A stretch of 64,000 nucleotides of DNA from the NCBI RefSeq assembly GCF_032842345.1, contig NZ_WBKO01000001.1, positions 558,001 through 622,000 on the forward strand, written 5' to 3'. Source of the stretch: Methanoculleus caldifontis. GTDB lineage: Archaea > Halobacteriota > Methanomicrobia > Methanomicrobiales > Methanoculleaceae. Each line of letters starts with the position of its first letter. The stretch's first letter is position 1. Of the stretch, positions 26,229 through 34,229 are shown piece after piece. The position numbers and the translations under genes are program-made. The notes beneath the pieces are model-generated. The model was given only the letters and a program-made list of their open reading frames with translations, ran no database searches and had not been told where the DNA came from.

Positions 26229-26264
26229 CCGGAAAGATGTTATTCCGGTGATGATACTATAGTA
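26229..26264. promoter_or_regulatory. Divergent promoter with two palindromes (coenzyme M operon / HTH gene)
   Basis: CCGGAA-N8-TTCCGG (26229-26248) is a perfect 6-bp inverted repeat. TACTATAGTA (26255-26264) is a perfect 10-bp palindrome that also reads as a TATA box on the minus strand, 33 bp from ATG 26226. Both lie between the small ORF and the divergent HTH regulator at 26270, so they are candidate operators for it. Confidence 0.55.
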
Positions 26265-26269
26265 GATCG

Positions 26270-26755
26270 ATGCTCTCGCGAAAGATCTTTGAGACCGAGT
26301 TCGCCGAGGCGCTCCAGGAGGAGCTCGCCCGGCAGGATATGAGCATCCGCGACCTCGCGGACCGGGCAGGAATCCCGGCCGCCACCCTCTACAAACTGAC
26401 GTCAGGGAGGGCGGACCCGCGCCTCTCGACCGTCCGGCGGATCGTCAACGTCCTCGAGCCCCGCGAGAAGAGTTTCATCGCGGTGATCGCGGCCCGGTTC
26501 CTCCTCGACGATATCGACAACCGGGATCTCCAGATCGACGGGCGGAAGTACCGGATCCGGGGCTACCCGGCAGACACCCTCGAGGAGTGCATCGCCGCCG
26601 CGGCACGGGCGGAGAAGGAGGGGGCGCTCGGGATCGTCTGCGCCCCGATCCTCGCCTCGATCGTGGAGAAGATCGTCGACTGCCCGGTGGCGATCATCAA
26701 GCCGCAGCAGCAGACGATGATCGAGGCGATCGAGACGATAGGAAAGAGGGTTTAG
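26270..26755 (+). CDS. XRE-type HTH regulator, likely of the coenzyme M operon
   Basis: 161 residues. Residues ~20-75 form an XRE helix-turn-helix (MSIRDLADRAGIPAATLYKL then TSGRADPRLSTVRRIVNVLE). The C-terminal half (ADTLEECIAAAARAEKEGAL, GIVCAPILASIVEKIVDCPV) looks like a ligand-binding alpha/beta domain, reminiscent of PrpR-N-type sensors; the ligand is unknown. It is divergent from the coenzyme M genes with a 43-bp spacer to the small ORF, a layout typical of a local regulator. Confidence 0.82.
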   Translation: MLSRKIFETEFAEALQEELARQDMSIRDLADRAGIPAATLYKLTSGRADPRLSTVRRIVNVLEPREKSFIAVIAARFLLDDIDNRDLQIDGRKYRIRGYPADTLEECIAAAARAEKEGALGIVCAPILASIVEKIVDCPVAIIKPQQQTMIEAIETIGKRV

Positions 26756-26801
26756 GGAGCGACAGGACGAACCATGCCGCCGGAGACGGGCAAACGGAAC
26801 C

Positions 26802-27185
26802 TCATCTGTCTCCGGCCCACCTGTCGTTTAACAGCACCATCCGGATATGGTCCTCCCACTTTCCGTTCACCAGAAGGTACCGGTGTGCGAGGCCCTCATA
26901 GTGAAATCCGAGTTTCTCTACAACCCGCAGAGAGGGGCCGTTGCCGGGGAGGATATTTGCTTCAACTCTATGCAGGCGGCACTCCCCGAACAAGACCCGT
27001 ATCGCCTCCCTCAACGCCTCGGTCATGTATCCCCGGCGTACCTCGGCATAGTCCAGACGATACCCGAGGAAGCAGGACTGGAACGGACCTCTGATGATGG
27101 TGTTGAAGCTGACGGTGCCGATCATCCGGGCCGGGTCCTCCTTCTTCACGATCCAGAACTTGAGTAACTGCCCATTTTCCATCAT
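26802..27185 (-). pseudogene. GNAT acetyltransferase, N-terminally truncated (probable remnant)
   Basis: 127 residues from ATG 27185. It contains the acetyl-CoA core of RimJ/RimL-type GNATs: EVRRGYMTEALREAIRVLFG, then VEANILPGNGPSLRVVEKLG and FHYEGLAHRYLLVNGKWEDH. The first ~55-60 residues of the fold (strand 1, helices 1-2) are missing. Upstream codons stay in frame for only about 23 residues (..SDLPDDVEYQAGEILRERR) before a TGA. A truncated, likely inactive gene is the simplest reading; a short functional variant cannot be excluded. Confidence 0.65.
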
Positions 27186-27445
27186 CCTTCGCTCGCGCAG
27201 GATCTCGCCTGCCTGATACTCGACGTCATCCGGCAGATCCGAAATTGATGCAGGTCAAGAATGCGCCGATGCCGAAGAGAAAACCAGAAGACCCGGTTGA
27301 TGGAAGACACAGGGGATGTGTAGAGGTGGATCAGGAAGATCGCCACTACAAGGACGGTATCAACTGACTTCTCGATGACGACCTTTCTCCAGATACTCTT
27401 CAGGGTTACTATCCGATGCCCCCACCGCCGGAGGCAAAGGGCTGT
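27186..27445 (-). other. Gene-poor stretch with possible membrane-protein remnant
   Basis: No complete gene is seen. On the minus strand an open frame without a good start reads LKSIWRKVVIEKSVDTVLVV and continues AIFLIHLYTSPVSSINRVFW, which looks like one TM segment and its flank. It abuts the truncated GNAT. Together they suggest decayed sequence left by a rearrangement. Confidence 0.3.
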
Positions 27446-28798
27446 TCACCCCCCCGTGCGGTACTCCTTCACCACGAAGAGCAGGCGTGCATCCCCGTTC
27501 AGCCGCTCGGCGAACAGCTCCCGCCCGTTCCGGTCCCCGGGATACGCGGTCATGCGGGCAAACCGCATCTCCTCGAGCGGGAAGCCCTCCGCGAGGAGCA
27601 GGCTCGTGATATCCTCTTCTTCCATCTCTGGCGGGTTCTGGCCGATGTCGAAGAGCCAGAGCGTACGATCCCCCACGGTTCTCGGGCTCTCAAGGAGACT
27701 CATAAAGAAAGCCCGGTTGGCATCAACCACCAGGACGGTTGCGTGGTTCTCAAGACGGGCCCGGTATCCGGCGAACTCTGCGGTCGTCGCGTTGAGGCAG
27801 AGCCAAGTGTACGCAGGTCCGGTCTCGATACCTCCCGGGATGGAACCCCCGGCAAGGTGCCCTTCGATGACGGCAGAGATCTCGTCATCGGGCATCCCGG
27901 CATCGTAGGCAACGGCGATCTCCCACTCCGCCGTCCGCTGCCATTCTTCCAGTTCCTTCTGCCGCGCGATCAGCTCCGACTCGGGTATGGGAGTGCCGGG
28001 AGGCGGTGTCCGTGGCGGCGACACCTTCCGGGCCTTGAAGAACTCCTCATAGAGCTCGAAGTCCTCCCCCGAGAGGGGTTGCCGGAGATCGATCCCGTGG
28101 TCCTCTGTAAATGCGAGGATCTCGCGATACTGCGCATCGGTGCTGCGCCAGTCGGCGACCCTCTCCTCGACCTCGTCCTGGTTGAGGACACGTCCGCGAT
28201 GATCGACGACGGCGGCACCTTCGTCTGCCGGTTCCCGCTCCACCATCATCCCGGATACCGGGTCAATCAGGAGGAGGGTCCCGGTATCGTTCGCCGTCAT
28301 CGCCCGTACCAGGACGCCGGTGACCGGCGGGGCGTAGCAGGGGAGAGCGTCCCGGATGTTCCAGCCGGGGTACGCGCGTTCTGCTGCGGCGACGGCCAGA
28401 GGTATGGCGTCCTCGGGGTCAAAGGTCGACGGCGTAGTCCCGTACTCCATCATCCCACCGCCGAGGACCGTCCGGGCCGGGACCTTGATGCCCCCGATCG
28501 CCACGCCGCCGCTCTCCACCGGGTAATGGTAGACGAACGGCCTCCCGTTGCGGTCGAAAAAGAGCACGGATTCGGCACCGATCGTGGCGTTCCGCCAGGC
28601 CTCCCCTTCGGCGAGCCCCGGACCCGCGACGATGAACCCGACGAGCGCCGCGGTCGCGTGATCGCGGGCGGTCTCCTCGGGGATGAGATGCGGGTCTGCA
28701 GGCTCCACTCCGGCCGGAGGGAAGGTCATGAGGACGATACTCACAAGAACAATGCACACGATGCAGGCAACGGCAAGGATCTGACTCCGTCCGGTCAT
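27446..28798 (-). CDS. Membrane-anchored exported protein, unknown function
   Basis: 450 residues. N-terminal TM (~8-25: LAVACIVCIVLVSIVLMTF), then an extracytoplasmic part with VFFDRNGRPFVYHYPVESGG-like and DPVSGMMVEREP-like segments that recall PepSY-type repeats, an acidic helical middle (~220-300) and a C-terminal beta-rich part. Family not recognised. Its ATG overlaps the stop of the 28795 gene (ATGA), so it is the third gene of the operon started by promoter copy B. Confidence 0.72.
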   Translation of the reverse strand: MTGRSQILAVACIVCIVLVSIVLMTFPPAGVEPADPHLIPEETARDHATAALVGFIVAGPGLAEGEAWRNATIGAESVLFFDRNGRPFVYHYPVESGGVAIGGIKVPARTVLGGGMMEYGTTPSTFDPEDAIPLAVAAAERAYPGWNIRDALPCYAPPVTGVLVRAMTANDTGTLLLIDPVSGMMVEREPADEGAAVVDHRGRVLNQDEVEERVADWRSTDAQYREILAFTEDHGIDLRQPLSGEDFELYEEFFKARKVSPPRTPPPGTPIPESELIARQKELEEWQRTAEWEIAVAYDAGMPDDEISAVIEGHLAGGSIPGGIETGPAYTWLCLNATTAEFAGYRARLENHATVLVVDANRAFFMSLLESPRTVGDRTLWLFDIGQNPPEMEEEDITSLLLAEGFPLEEMRFARMTAYPGDRNGRELFAERLNGDARLLFVVKEYRTGG

Positions 28799-29526
28799 GA
28801 TATCACCTCTGCCGGGATACCGGTCCCGGCACCCATGCGCGAGCCGACGTTCTCTTCCAGAGGACGGAAGGCTTCGCGAAAACTGTCGCGATAGTAGATC
28901 CGCGGCTCCACGGGGATAATGCCGGTCCTTCCCGGCGGGATCTGCTCCACGATCGAGATCAGGTAGTCGGGCCTGTGCTCACCGAAGGTTGTACTCCCGA
29001 ATACGGTAACGTTGATACTTATCGAGATGGGGCCCGGATCGCTCGATACGGGGCGGAGCGAGTCCGGGATGATGATGTATGGGGAGGCATTCGCCGTCTC
29101 AGAGGGCCATAAGGAACTCGGTACAAACACACCTTCCTGCACCTCTTCAAGCGAGGGATCTTTTGAGAAATCCCGTGATTTCGCGGCAGAGATGTCTGTG
29201 AGATCTGTACCGACCAAGCGCAATGCGAGCATTTCTCCATCCTTTGTCATAACAGGCAGGGGCGTACAGTTACCAGAGATCATCCGCTGGAGGTCCTTTT
29301 CAGAAAAAACCGGTGAACCGCCAATTGCAGGGATAGGAACAACAACCTCCGTGATTGGATCTCCTTGGTAGTCGGACAATCCAGTAATGGAAACGACGTA
29401 TGAGTAATGCCCCGGCACCGTTGGATAATAGTGGACGAGAATATTCCCGCCGATAGCGATAACTGCGATCGCGAGAAGCGAGACACCGATGACTTTGCCC
29501 AAAAAGGGGATTATCGAGGGGACCAT
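28795..29526 (-). CDS. Exported protein, distant ITGLS/VPVPA paralogue
   Basis: 243 residues, one TM anchor (~10-32). YSYVVSITGLSDYQGDPITE, VVVPIPAIGG, DGEMLALRLVGTDLTDI and IPPGRTGIIPVEPRIYY line up with the protein at 33183 and, more loosely, with copies A-C. Function unknown. Second gene of the promoter-B operon, 106 bp after 29633 and overlapping the next gene by 4 nt. Confidence 0.75.
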   Translation of the reverse strand: MVPSIIPFLGKVIGVSLLAIAVIAIGGNILVHYYPTVPGHYSYVVSITGLSDYQGDPITEVVVPIPAIGGSPVFSEKDLQRMISGNCTPLPVMTKDGEMLALRLVGTDLTDISAAKSRDFSKDPSLEEVQEGVFVPSSLWPSETANASPYIIIPDSLRPVSSDPGPISISINVTVFGSTTFGEHRPDYLISIVEQIPPGRTGIIPVEPRIYYRDSFREAFRPLEENVGSRMGAGTGIPAEVIS

Positions 29527-29632
29527 CTTCTATTCACCTCCTGACGTCTGATCCGCAAGACCGGAGGAGCACACGGTCGGGAGATCGCGACGCTCACGGT
29601 CCGCCGTGGGATTCTCCGCACGGGATCGTCCA

Positions 29633-30310
29633 TCATAATAGCATGATACCCCCGGCAGTGACATAGTAGTCGGCCGGCACCGGAACAAATCCCGACGTTG
29701 TGCTCGGAACGATCGTATCCACCGTCGCCGCCCAGATATCCCCCTTGATCAGATGTTTCATGCCCCCGCCGCCCCAGTAACTGAGGTCGAACGAGATCGG
29801 GGTCGCATTCTCCGGCGGCGAGACGAAGCCGTCGAGGAAGACGACAGTGGTGTAGGTCCCGCTCGAAATCCGGGTGAACTCGGTGACGCTCGCGTTGTCC
29901 GGGGTTGCGAGGACCGGCACGAGCAGTCGCGGCTCTTCTTTCGTCTGGGATTCGCCGGACGGTATGAAGATATCCTGCGCGTAGTCTTCCGTCGTCGTGA
30001 ACGCGAGCATCTTCCCATACTGTGTCTCCCGGATCGCCGCCTGCCACCCGGCGGGCTGGCGGACGCTGGACGCCTCGAACATCACCAGCTCGCCCTCCGC
30101 GTTTGCCGGAATCGGGATCATGACCGTGGCGGTGCCGTTCACGACAAGACCGGAGAGACCGGTGATCTCGATCACGTAGGAGTTGCCCGGCATAGCGGTC
30201 TCGACGAACGCAGGAAGGAGAAGGAGCAGGAAGATCACCACGACGAGGATGGCGACCGCTATCAGCAGGGTCAGGAGCGTTTTTACGGTCTTGCGATAGC
30301 TCTCGTCCAT
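29633..30310 (-). CDS. Exported protein of the ITGLS/VPVPA family (copy B)
   Basis: 225 residues, N-terminal TM (~10-35), then IEITGLSGLVVNGTATVMIP, RETQYGKMLAFTTTEDYAQD, SGTYTTVVFLDGF and GGGGMKHLIKGDIW, ending SGFVPVPADYYVTAGG. It is very close to copy C (31786) along its whole length, pointing to a recent duplication. GGTGAGAAA precedes the ATG as in copy C. Role unknown; surface-exposed by topology. Confidence 0.82.
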   Translation of the reverse strand: MDESYRKTVKTLLTLLIAVAILVVVIFLLLLLPAFVETAMPGNSYVIEITGLSGLVVNGTATVMIPIPANAEGELVMFEASSVRQPAGWQAAIRETQYGKMLAFTTTEDYAQDIFIPSGESQTKEEPRLLVPVLATPDNASVTEFTRISSGTYTTVVFLDGFVSPPENATPISFDLSYWGGGGMKHLIKGDIWAATVDTIVPSTTSGFVPVPADYYVTAGGIMLL

Positions 30311-30375
30311 TTTCTCACCATCGCCCGGCTTGGGGGGTCCTGTGTTCCGGAGTGCCAGTATCTACGCATGAGAAG

Positions 30376-30445
30376 TCAACGTTCCCCTATAAACGATTTC
30401 TGTCAAACCTCTCTACACGTTGAGGCGTTTCGTCCGTTTTGCTTC
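30376..30445 (-). promoter_or_regulatory. Shared envelope promoter repeat, copy B
   Basis: Minus strand: AGCAAAACGGACGAAACG, CAACGT, then GTAGA-N6-TGACAG-N6-TTTATA, then GGGGAACGTTGACTTCTCA. It lies about 80 bp before ATG 30310 and drives the three-gene operon 29633-28795-27446. The part upstream of GTAGA is also shared with copies D, C and G. Further right, to 30580, no gene is seen. Confidence 0.88.
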
Positions 30446-30580
30446 CGAAAGCATCCCGCATTCGATCGGAGATCCATACTGTGCCAGCTCGATAGGAATC
30501 TTCGCTGTGCAAGCACCCCGTGTCAATGCTGGCCGATACAGGCCAGTGCTGACGCGGTGTATCCCTAAACTTTTGCGGGC

Positions 30581-31789
30581 TCAGGTCTTCGTATACATAC
30601 CGAGCACCGCAAATCCTTCATCTGAGGTCTGCACGACATCTGTAACGATATTCACCGCCGCCCTCGTGCCGGTTTGATTCCGAGTGATCTCACCGCGATC
30701 ATCGAATCTCACGATATGGATCGGCGACCCGAGATAGTTCCCGAAGGTGTAACCGTCGCTCTGGGAGCTTTCAAGGCAGGCACAGGCATAGCCCCCGCCG
30801 GAGGTCCGGGCAACCGGACAGGGCGTATAAAACTCTGTTACGCTCATATCCGAGCCGTCCCGGTCAAGAGATCGGTCGACCGTGACCGATCTTCCGACAG
30901 CCTCTCCCTCCAGAGTCCTACCTACCCTATAGAGCAGATCCACGCTACTGTCCGGCTTCTCCCGCACCGAGTATACGCGGTAAAGCGTGACCCCGGCAAA
31001 CTCAGGCCCTTCCTCGAAGGTGCGGCTCCAGATGACGTTACCCTCTCTATCGAGCCGCATCACCCAGAGCGAATGGCTATCCGTCGCCCCTGCAACGATG
31101 CACCCCCCGTCCGATGCCGAAGCGACCCCCAGGGCTCGTCCTCGACCGAGGGCCGAGTAGGTCTGTTCCCAGAGGAGCGACCCGGTATCATTCACGACCG
31201 CCACCCAGACATCCCTATCGTTCTTGCTCCCTACAGCCACGATATCTCCGTCCGGCAGACCGGAGACTCCAAGCACAGACCCCGATACGCGGCTGCTCCA
31301 GACCGGTGTCCCGTCGCCGACCACCCGGAGTAGAGACCCGTCGGCCGTCCCGGCGGTGAAATTGCCGTCGGAGTGGGCGGCGACTGCCTCAACGCCATAC
31401 CTTGTCGGGAAAGACCGGTTCCACTCGATCCGGCCGTCCTCCGCGATCTTGAGCAGCAGGGCCTGCTCGTCGCTTCCGGGAGATTTTTTGACCGACCCTC
31501 CGACAAGCAGACCGCCGTCCGAAACTGGCAAAAGAATGGTGCCGTATTCATCGCCCCCTTCATCAAAGACAGTGTGCCAGATCTCGTTACCGGCGGCATC
31601 GGTTCGGGTGACGGTGAGATCATGACGGTCGCCGACAATGTCGCTTGACAGGCATCCCGATACGGCAGTGAAGACGATGAGGGATAAAAGAGCAAGAGAA
31701 ACCGCCTTTTTACGGACTGCATGAGTTTTGCCGTCAACGAGAATACGTTTCAATCGATGGAAATCTTCTCTCTCGAAGTCGGTCATCAT
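30581..31789 (-). CDS. Beta-propeller-like lipoprotein
   Basis: 402 residues from ATG 31789, overlapping the stop of copy C by ATGA. The N-terminal region has a hydrophobic segment ending FTAVSGCLSSD, a lipobox-like site. About seven repeats follow with a GG.I..G pattern: DGGLLVGGS, DGDIVAVGSKNDRDVWVAVV and DGGCIVAGATDSHSLWVMRL, each paired with WSRTF/WEQTY-type strands. This is a blade pattern as in PQQ-like propellers. Probably a surface binding protein; no catalytic motif. Basic residues before the hydrophobic segment may mean the true start is at a later in-frame codon. Confidence 0.78.
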   Translation of the reverse strand: MMTDFEREDFHRLKRILVDGKTHAVRKKAVSLALLSLIVFTAVSGCLSSDIVGDRHDLTVTRTDAAGNEIWHTVFDEGGDEYGTILLPVSDGGLLVGGSVKKSPGSDEQALLLKIAEDGRIEWNRSFPTRYGVEAVAAHSDGNFTAGTADGSLLRVVGDGTPVWSSRVSGSVLGVSGLPDGDIVAVGSKNDRDVWVAVVNDTGSLLWEQTYSALGRGRALGVASASDGGCIVAGATDSHSLWVMRLDREGNVIWSRTFEEGPEFAGVTLYRVYSVREKPDSSVDLLYRVGRTLEGEAVGRSVTVDRSLDRDGSDMSVTEFYTPCPVARTSGGGYACACLESSQSDGYTFGNYLGSPIHIVRFDDRGEITRNQTGTRAAVNIVTDVVQTSDEGFAVLGMYTKT

Positions 31790-32457
31790 AGATTGATACC
31801 CCCGGCAATAACATGGTATCCGGCCGGAACCGGGACAAAACCGGACGCTGTACCCGGAACGGTCGCGTCCACCGTCGCCGTCCAGGTATCTTCCTTTATC
31901 AGGTGTTTCATACCGCCGCCGCCCCGGTACCTGAGGTCGAACGAGATCGATGTGGCGTTCTCCGGCGGGACGAAGCCGTCGAGGAAGACGACCGTGGTGT
32001 AGGTGCCGCCCGATCCCCGGGTGAACCCGGCGACGCTCGCGTTGTCCGGGGTCGCGAGGACCGGCACGAGCAGCCGCGGTTCTTCTTTCGTCTCGAACTC
32101 ACCGAACGGCATGAAGACATCCTGCGCGTAGCCCTCCGTCGTCGTGAACGCGAGCATCTTCCCGTACTGCGTCTCCCGGACCGCTGCCCGCCACCCAGTG
32201 GGCTGGCGGACGCTGGACGCCTCAAACATCACCAGCTCGCCCTCCGCGTTTGCCGGGACCGGGATCATGACCGTGGCGGTGCCGTTCACGGCAAGATCGG
32301 AGAGACCGGTGATCCTGATCTCGTAGGAGTCGTTCGGTAGGGTGGTCTCGACGAACGCAGGAAGGAGAAGGAGCAGGAAGATCACCGCGGCGAGGATGGC
32401 GACCGCTATCAGCAGGGTCAGGAGTGTTTTTACGGTCTTGTGATAGCTCTCGTCCAT
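31786..32457 (-). CDS. Exported protein of the ITGLS/VPVPA family (copy C)
   Basis: 223 residues, TM anchor ~10-35, IRITGLSDLAVNGTATVMIP, GKMLAFTTTEGYAQDVFMPF, TYTTVVFLDGFVPPENAT, GFVPVPAGYHVIAGG. Near-identical to copy B through most of its length, including the leader GATGGTGAGAAA. First gene of a two-gene operon with the propeller lipoprotein, under promoter copy C. Confidence 0.82.
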   Translation of the reverse strand: MDESYHKTVKTLLTLLIAVAILAAVIFLLLLLPAFVETTLPNDSYEIRITGLSDLAVNGTATVMIPVPANAEGELVMFEASSVRQPTGWRAAVRETQYGKMLAFTTTEGYAQDVFMPFGEFETKEEPRLLVPVLATPDNASVAGFTRGSGGTYTTVVFLDGFVPPENATSISFDLRYRGGGGMKHLIKEDTWTATVDATVPGTASGFVPVPAGYHVIAGGINL

Positions 32458-32510
32458 TTTCTCACCATCGCCCGGCGGGTGGGCCCCGCCTTCCGGATCT
32501 ATGCATGAGA

Positions 32511-32575
32511 ACTCAACGTTCCCCTATAAACGATTTCTGTCACGATCCTCTACTCATCGGGTGCTTCGAGCCTAT
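32511..32575 (-). promoter_or_regulatory. Shared envelope promoter repeat, copy C
   Basis: Minus strand: GTAGA-N6-TGACAG-N6-TTTATA, then GGGGAACGTTGAGTTCTCA. Upstream AGCAAATAGGCTCGAA is a diverged version of the extension in copies B and D. About 70 bp lie between TATA and ATG 32457. The rest of the gap to 32736 holds only a T-rich tract (minus strand, near 32715) that could terminate the neighbouring TPR transcript. Confidence 0.87.
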
Positions 32576-32736
32576 TTGCTCCCGGATCGAGGCGTAGCAT
32601 TTCCAGAGGAGGTCCAGTAAGGAGCAGTCGGTACTGCAATCAATCGTAGGTGTATTCAGTGGAACACCGTTCATCCCAATCACTGCTCACTGACCGGTCT
32701 GAACAATTACTTTTACAAAAATTTTGTTACGCCACC

Positions 32737-33186
32737 CTAAATTCGGGAAAGACGTGGATTTATCTCCTGAGCCCTGGTGTAACAACGATCCGCCTCATCG
32801 GGTTTTCCAGAACTCGACAGTATCTCCCCTTTTATATACCAAGCTTCAGCATACTCCGGATCAAGTTCAAGAGCCCTGTCTATGGATTGGAGCGCATCCT
32901 GGAACCGTCCCAAGTTGTAGAGTGCGACACTTTTACCCCGCCAGGCTTCTTCAAATTGGGGGTCAAGTTCGAGAGATTTGTTAAAACATTCCAATGCCTG
33001 CTCAAACTGGTTATCATAGGAATTGAAGTGCAATCCCTGTCTGTACCATTCCATCGCGGCGCTTTGCTGCGTACATCCACAACTACAGAATGCGGCCAGC
33101 ACTATGATCGTTAAAACGAGGTATTGTTTCACGTTTGCTCTTTTTCTCAGCTTCATGGAAATTACCTGCTCTGCACGTAGTGTCAT
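32737..33186 (-). CDS. TPR lipoprotein
   Basis: 149 residues from ATG 33186, which overlaps the upstream stop as ATGA; ATG 33156 (MKLRKRANVKQYLVLTIIVL) is an alternative giving a more classical signal peptide. The signal ends AAFCSCGCTQQ (lipobox-like). Residues ~60-149 carry about two and a half TPRs: EQALECFNKSLELDPQFEEA and DALQSIDRALELDPEYAEAW. Exported protein-binding scaffold by inference. AT-richer than the window average. Confidence 0.8.
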   Translation of the reverse strand: MTLRAEQVISMKLRKRANVKQYLVLTIIVLAAFCSCGCTQQSAAMEWYRQGLHFNSYDNQFEQALECFNKSLELDPQFEEAWRGKSVALYNLGRFQDALQSIDRALELDPEYAEAWYIKGEILSSSGKPDEADRCYTRAQEINPRLSRI

Positions 33187-33911
33187 GATCTGGAGAGTAT
33201 GGGGATGCCCTCCTCGTTTACTGGAACCCAATTTCCATCCAGGTACTTCTTGACATGAACGCTAATCGGGATCGCTCCGCGAATTTCAGGCGGAATACAC
33301 TCATGAATGCTTATCCGGAATGTATCCCCCGAGATGGAGTGATGGATACCTTCAGATACGGTTAATTCCAGGCTAACGCCGATATCTGGTGCATTCGCAT
33401 TCAAAGGTATGAGGTCTTCTGGAAAGAAGAGCACTGATGTGTAGTTGGATCCCTCCTGCGTGCTGGAATTCCATCTTACAGGGGTATCCAGACCCCCACT
33501 CATGAGCGGGGAGAGAGACTCATTCTGAAGGTCTGTCAACTTTAACTCACCCGGATCAAAGCCTTTGAAGAATTTTGCGTGGATATCGGTAAGGTTCGCG
33601 TCGACCGATTGAAACGCAAGCATTTTGCCATGGGGAGTTACAACAATTACCGATTTCCAGTTGCCGAATTGCTTGTACTGGAGTTCTTCTTCCGAAAAAA
33701 CCAGATTGCCGTCCCTCATAGGCATCGGCACGATGATATCGGTCGCAGGCTCGCCGGTATAGTTGGAAAGGCCATCTACTGTGACCGCATATCTATAATA
33801 GCCCGGGTTTGAGTTGATCCAGGCGACCCCGAACAGAGTAAGGGATATCATAAGAATGACGGTAACTGCAGCCACCAAAAATAGGATTTTGAGTTTATTC
33901 AAAGACACCAT
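33183..33911 (-). CDS. Exported protein, distant ITGLS/VPVPA paralogue
   Basis: 242 residues, TM anchor ~9-31. YAVTVDGLSNYTGEPATDII, VPMPMRDG, TPHGKMLAFQSVDANLTDIH, NYTSVLFFPEDL and CIPPEIRGAIPISVHVKKYL match 28795 best. Start supported by GGAG 10 nt upstream. It lies in the AT-rich segment, with a small leader ORF (33932-34027) and a degenerate promoter upstream, and is coupled to the TPR lipoprotein. Confidence 0.75.
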   Translation of the reverse strand: MVSLNKLKILFLVAAVTVILMISLTLFGVAWINSNPGYYRYAVTVDGLSNYTGEPATDIIVPMPMRDGNLVFSEEELQYKQFGNWKSVIVVTPHGKMLAFQSVDANLTDIHAKFFKGFDPGELKLTDLQNESLSPLMSGGLDTPVRWNSSTQEGSNYTSVLFFPEDLIPLNANAPDIGVSLELTVSEGIHHSISGDTFRISIHECIPPEIRGAIPISVHVKKYLDGNWVPVNEEGIPILSRS

Positions 33912-33931
33912 CGTATCTGTGCTCCTTTGGT

Positions 33932-34027
33932 CTATTTAGGAACAGGTAACACAGTTTTTCCTTCAGTCTCTTTCGCCGGAGGCAGGAGAGGCATCCCTTC
34001 AAGTATGGGAAGAGCACACATTCCCAT
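33932..34027 (-). CDS. Small leader ORF, homologous to the one at 36039
   Basis: 31 residues: MGMCALPILEGMPLLPPAKE then TEGKTVLPVPK. The core LPILEGMPLLPPAK aligns in the same frame with VPCVLESMLHLPPGK of the 29-residue ORF at 36039-36128. The DNA around it carries CCGGAGGCA and TGCCTCCGG arms about 45 bp apart in both copies. Whether the peptide or the RNA structure is what is conserved is open. It precedes the exported paralogue gene at 33911. Confidence 0.45.
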   Translation of the reverse strand: MGMCALPILEGMPLLPPAKETEGKTVLPVPK

Positions 34028-34229
34028 TGCCTCCGGGCACGTGGGACATTCACCCGGACGTTTGGCAAACCGGCTGGGTGAACCTCCGCACACTGGTGCA
34101 GGCGACGCCTGCGGTACCCACGATTGTCCACTTGGACGTTTCAAGATAAACCGTTTATGGGACAAACACCAACCCAAAACCTACCTTTAGAGAGAAAAAC
34201 AGGCTGCGGCCCTGGGGATTGTGACCTCC
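34028..34229 (-). promoter_or_regulatory. Leader and degenerate promoter for the 33183 operon
   Basis: Near 34141-34160 the minus strand reads CCATAAACGGTTTATCTTGA; the GTTTATCTTGAAACGT part resembles GTTTATAGGGGAACGTT of the shared repeat, but the GTAGA and TGACAG boxes are absent. Transcription from this TATA would begin about 34122 and give a leader of roughly 95 nt before the small ORF. No other gene is seen between 34028 and the stop at 34230. Confidence 0.45.

Noticed and set aside
24977-26251. 424-codon open frame on the plus strand
   Set aside because: Antisense to marker 16, low-complexity Gly/Arg/Asp content, no start signal or family.
27421-27455. CCGGAGGCA motif near the end of 27446, as a third mini-ORF leader
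   Set aside because: Only the short arm and a TTCACCC match; the partner arm and LPP-type frame are missing, so probably chance.
30420-30580. Possible 3' gene end (..ECGMLSEAK..) upstream of promoter B, similar in frame to sequence upstream of promoter D
   Set aside because: Copies C, F and G show the same DNA conservation in other frames, so it is better explained as the upstream part of the promoter repeat.
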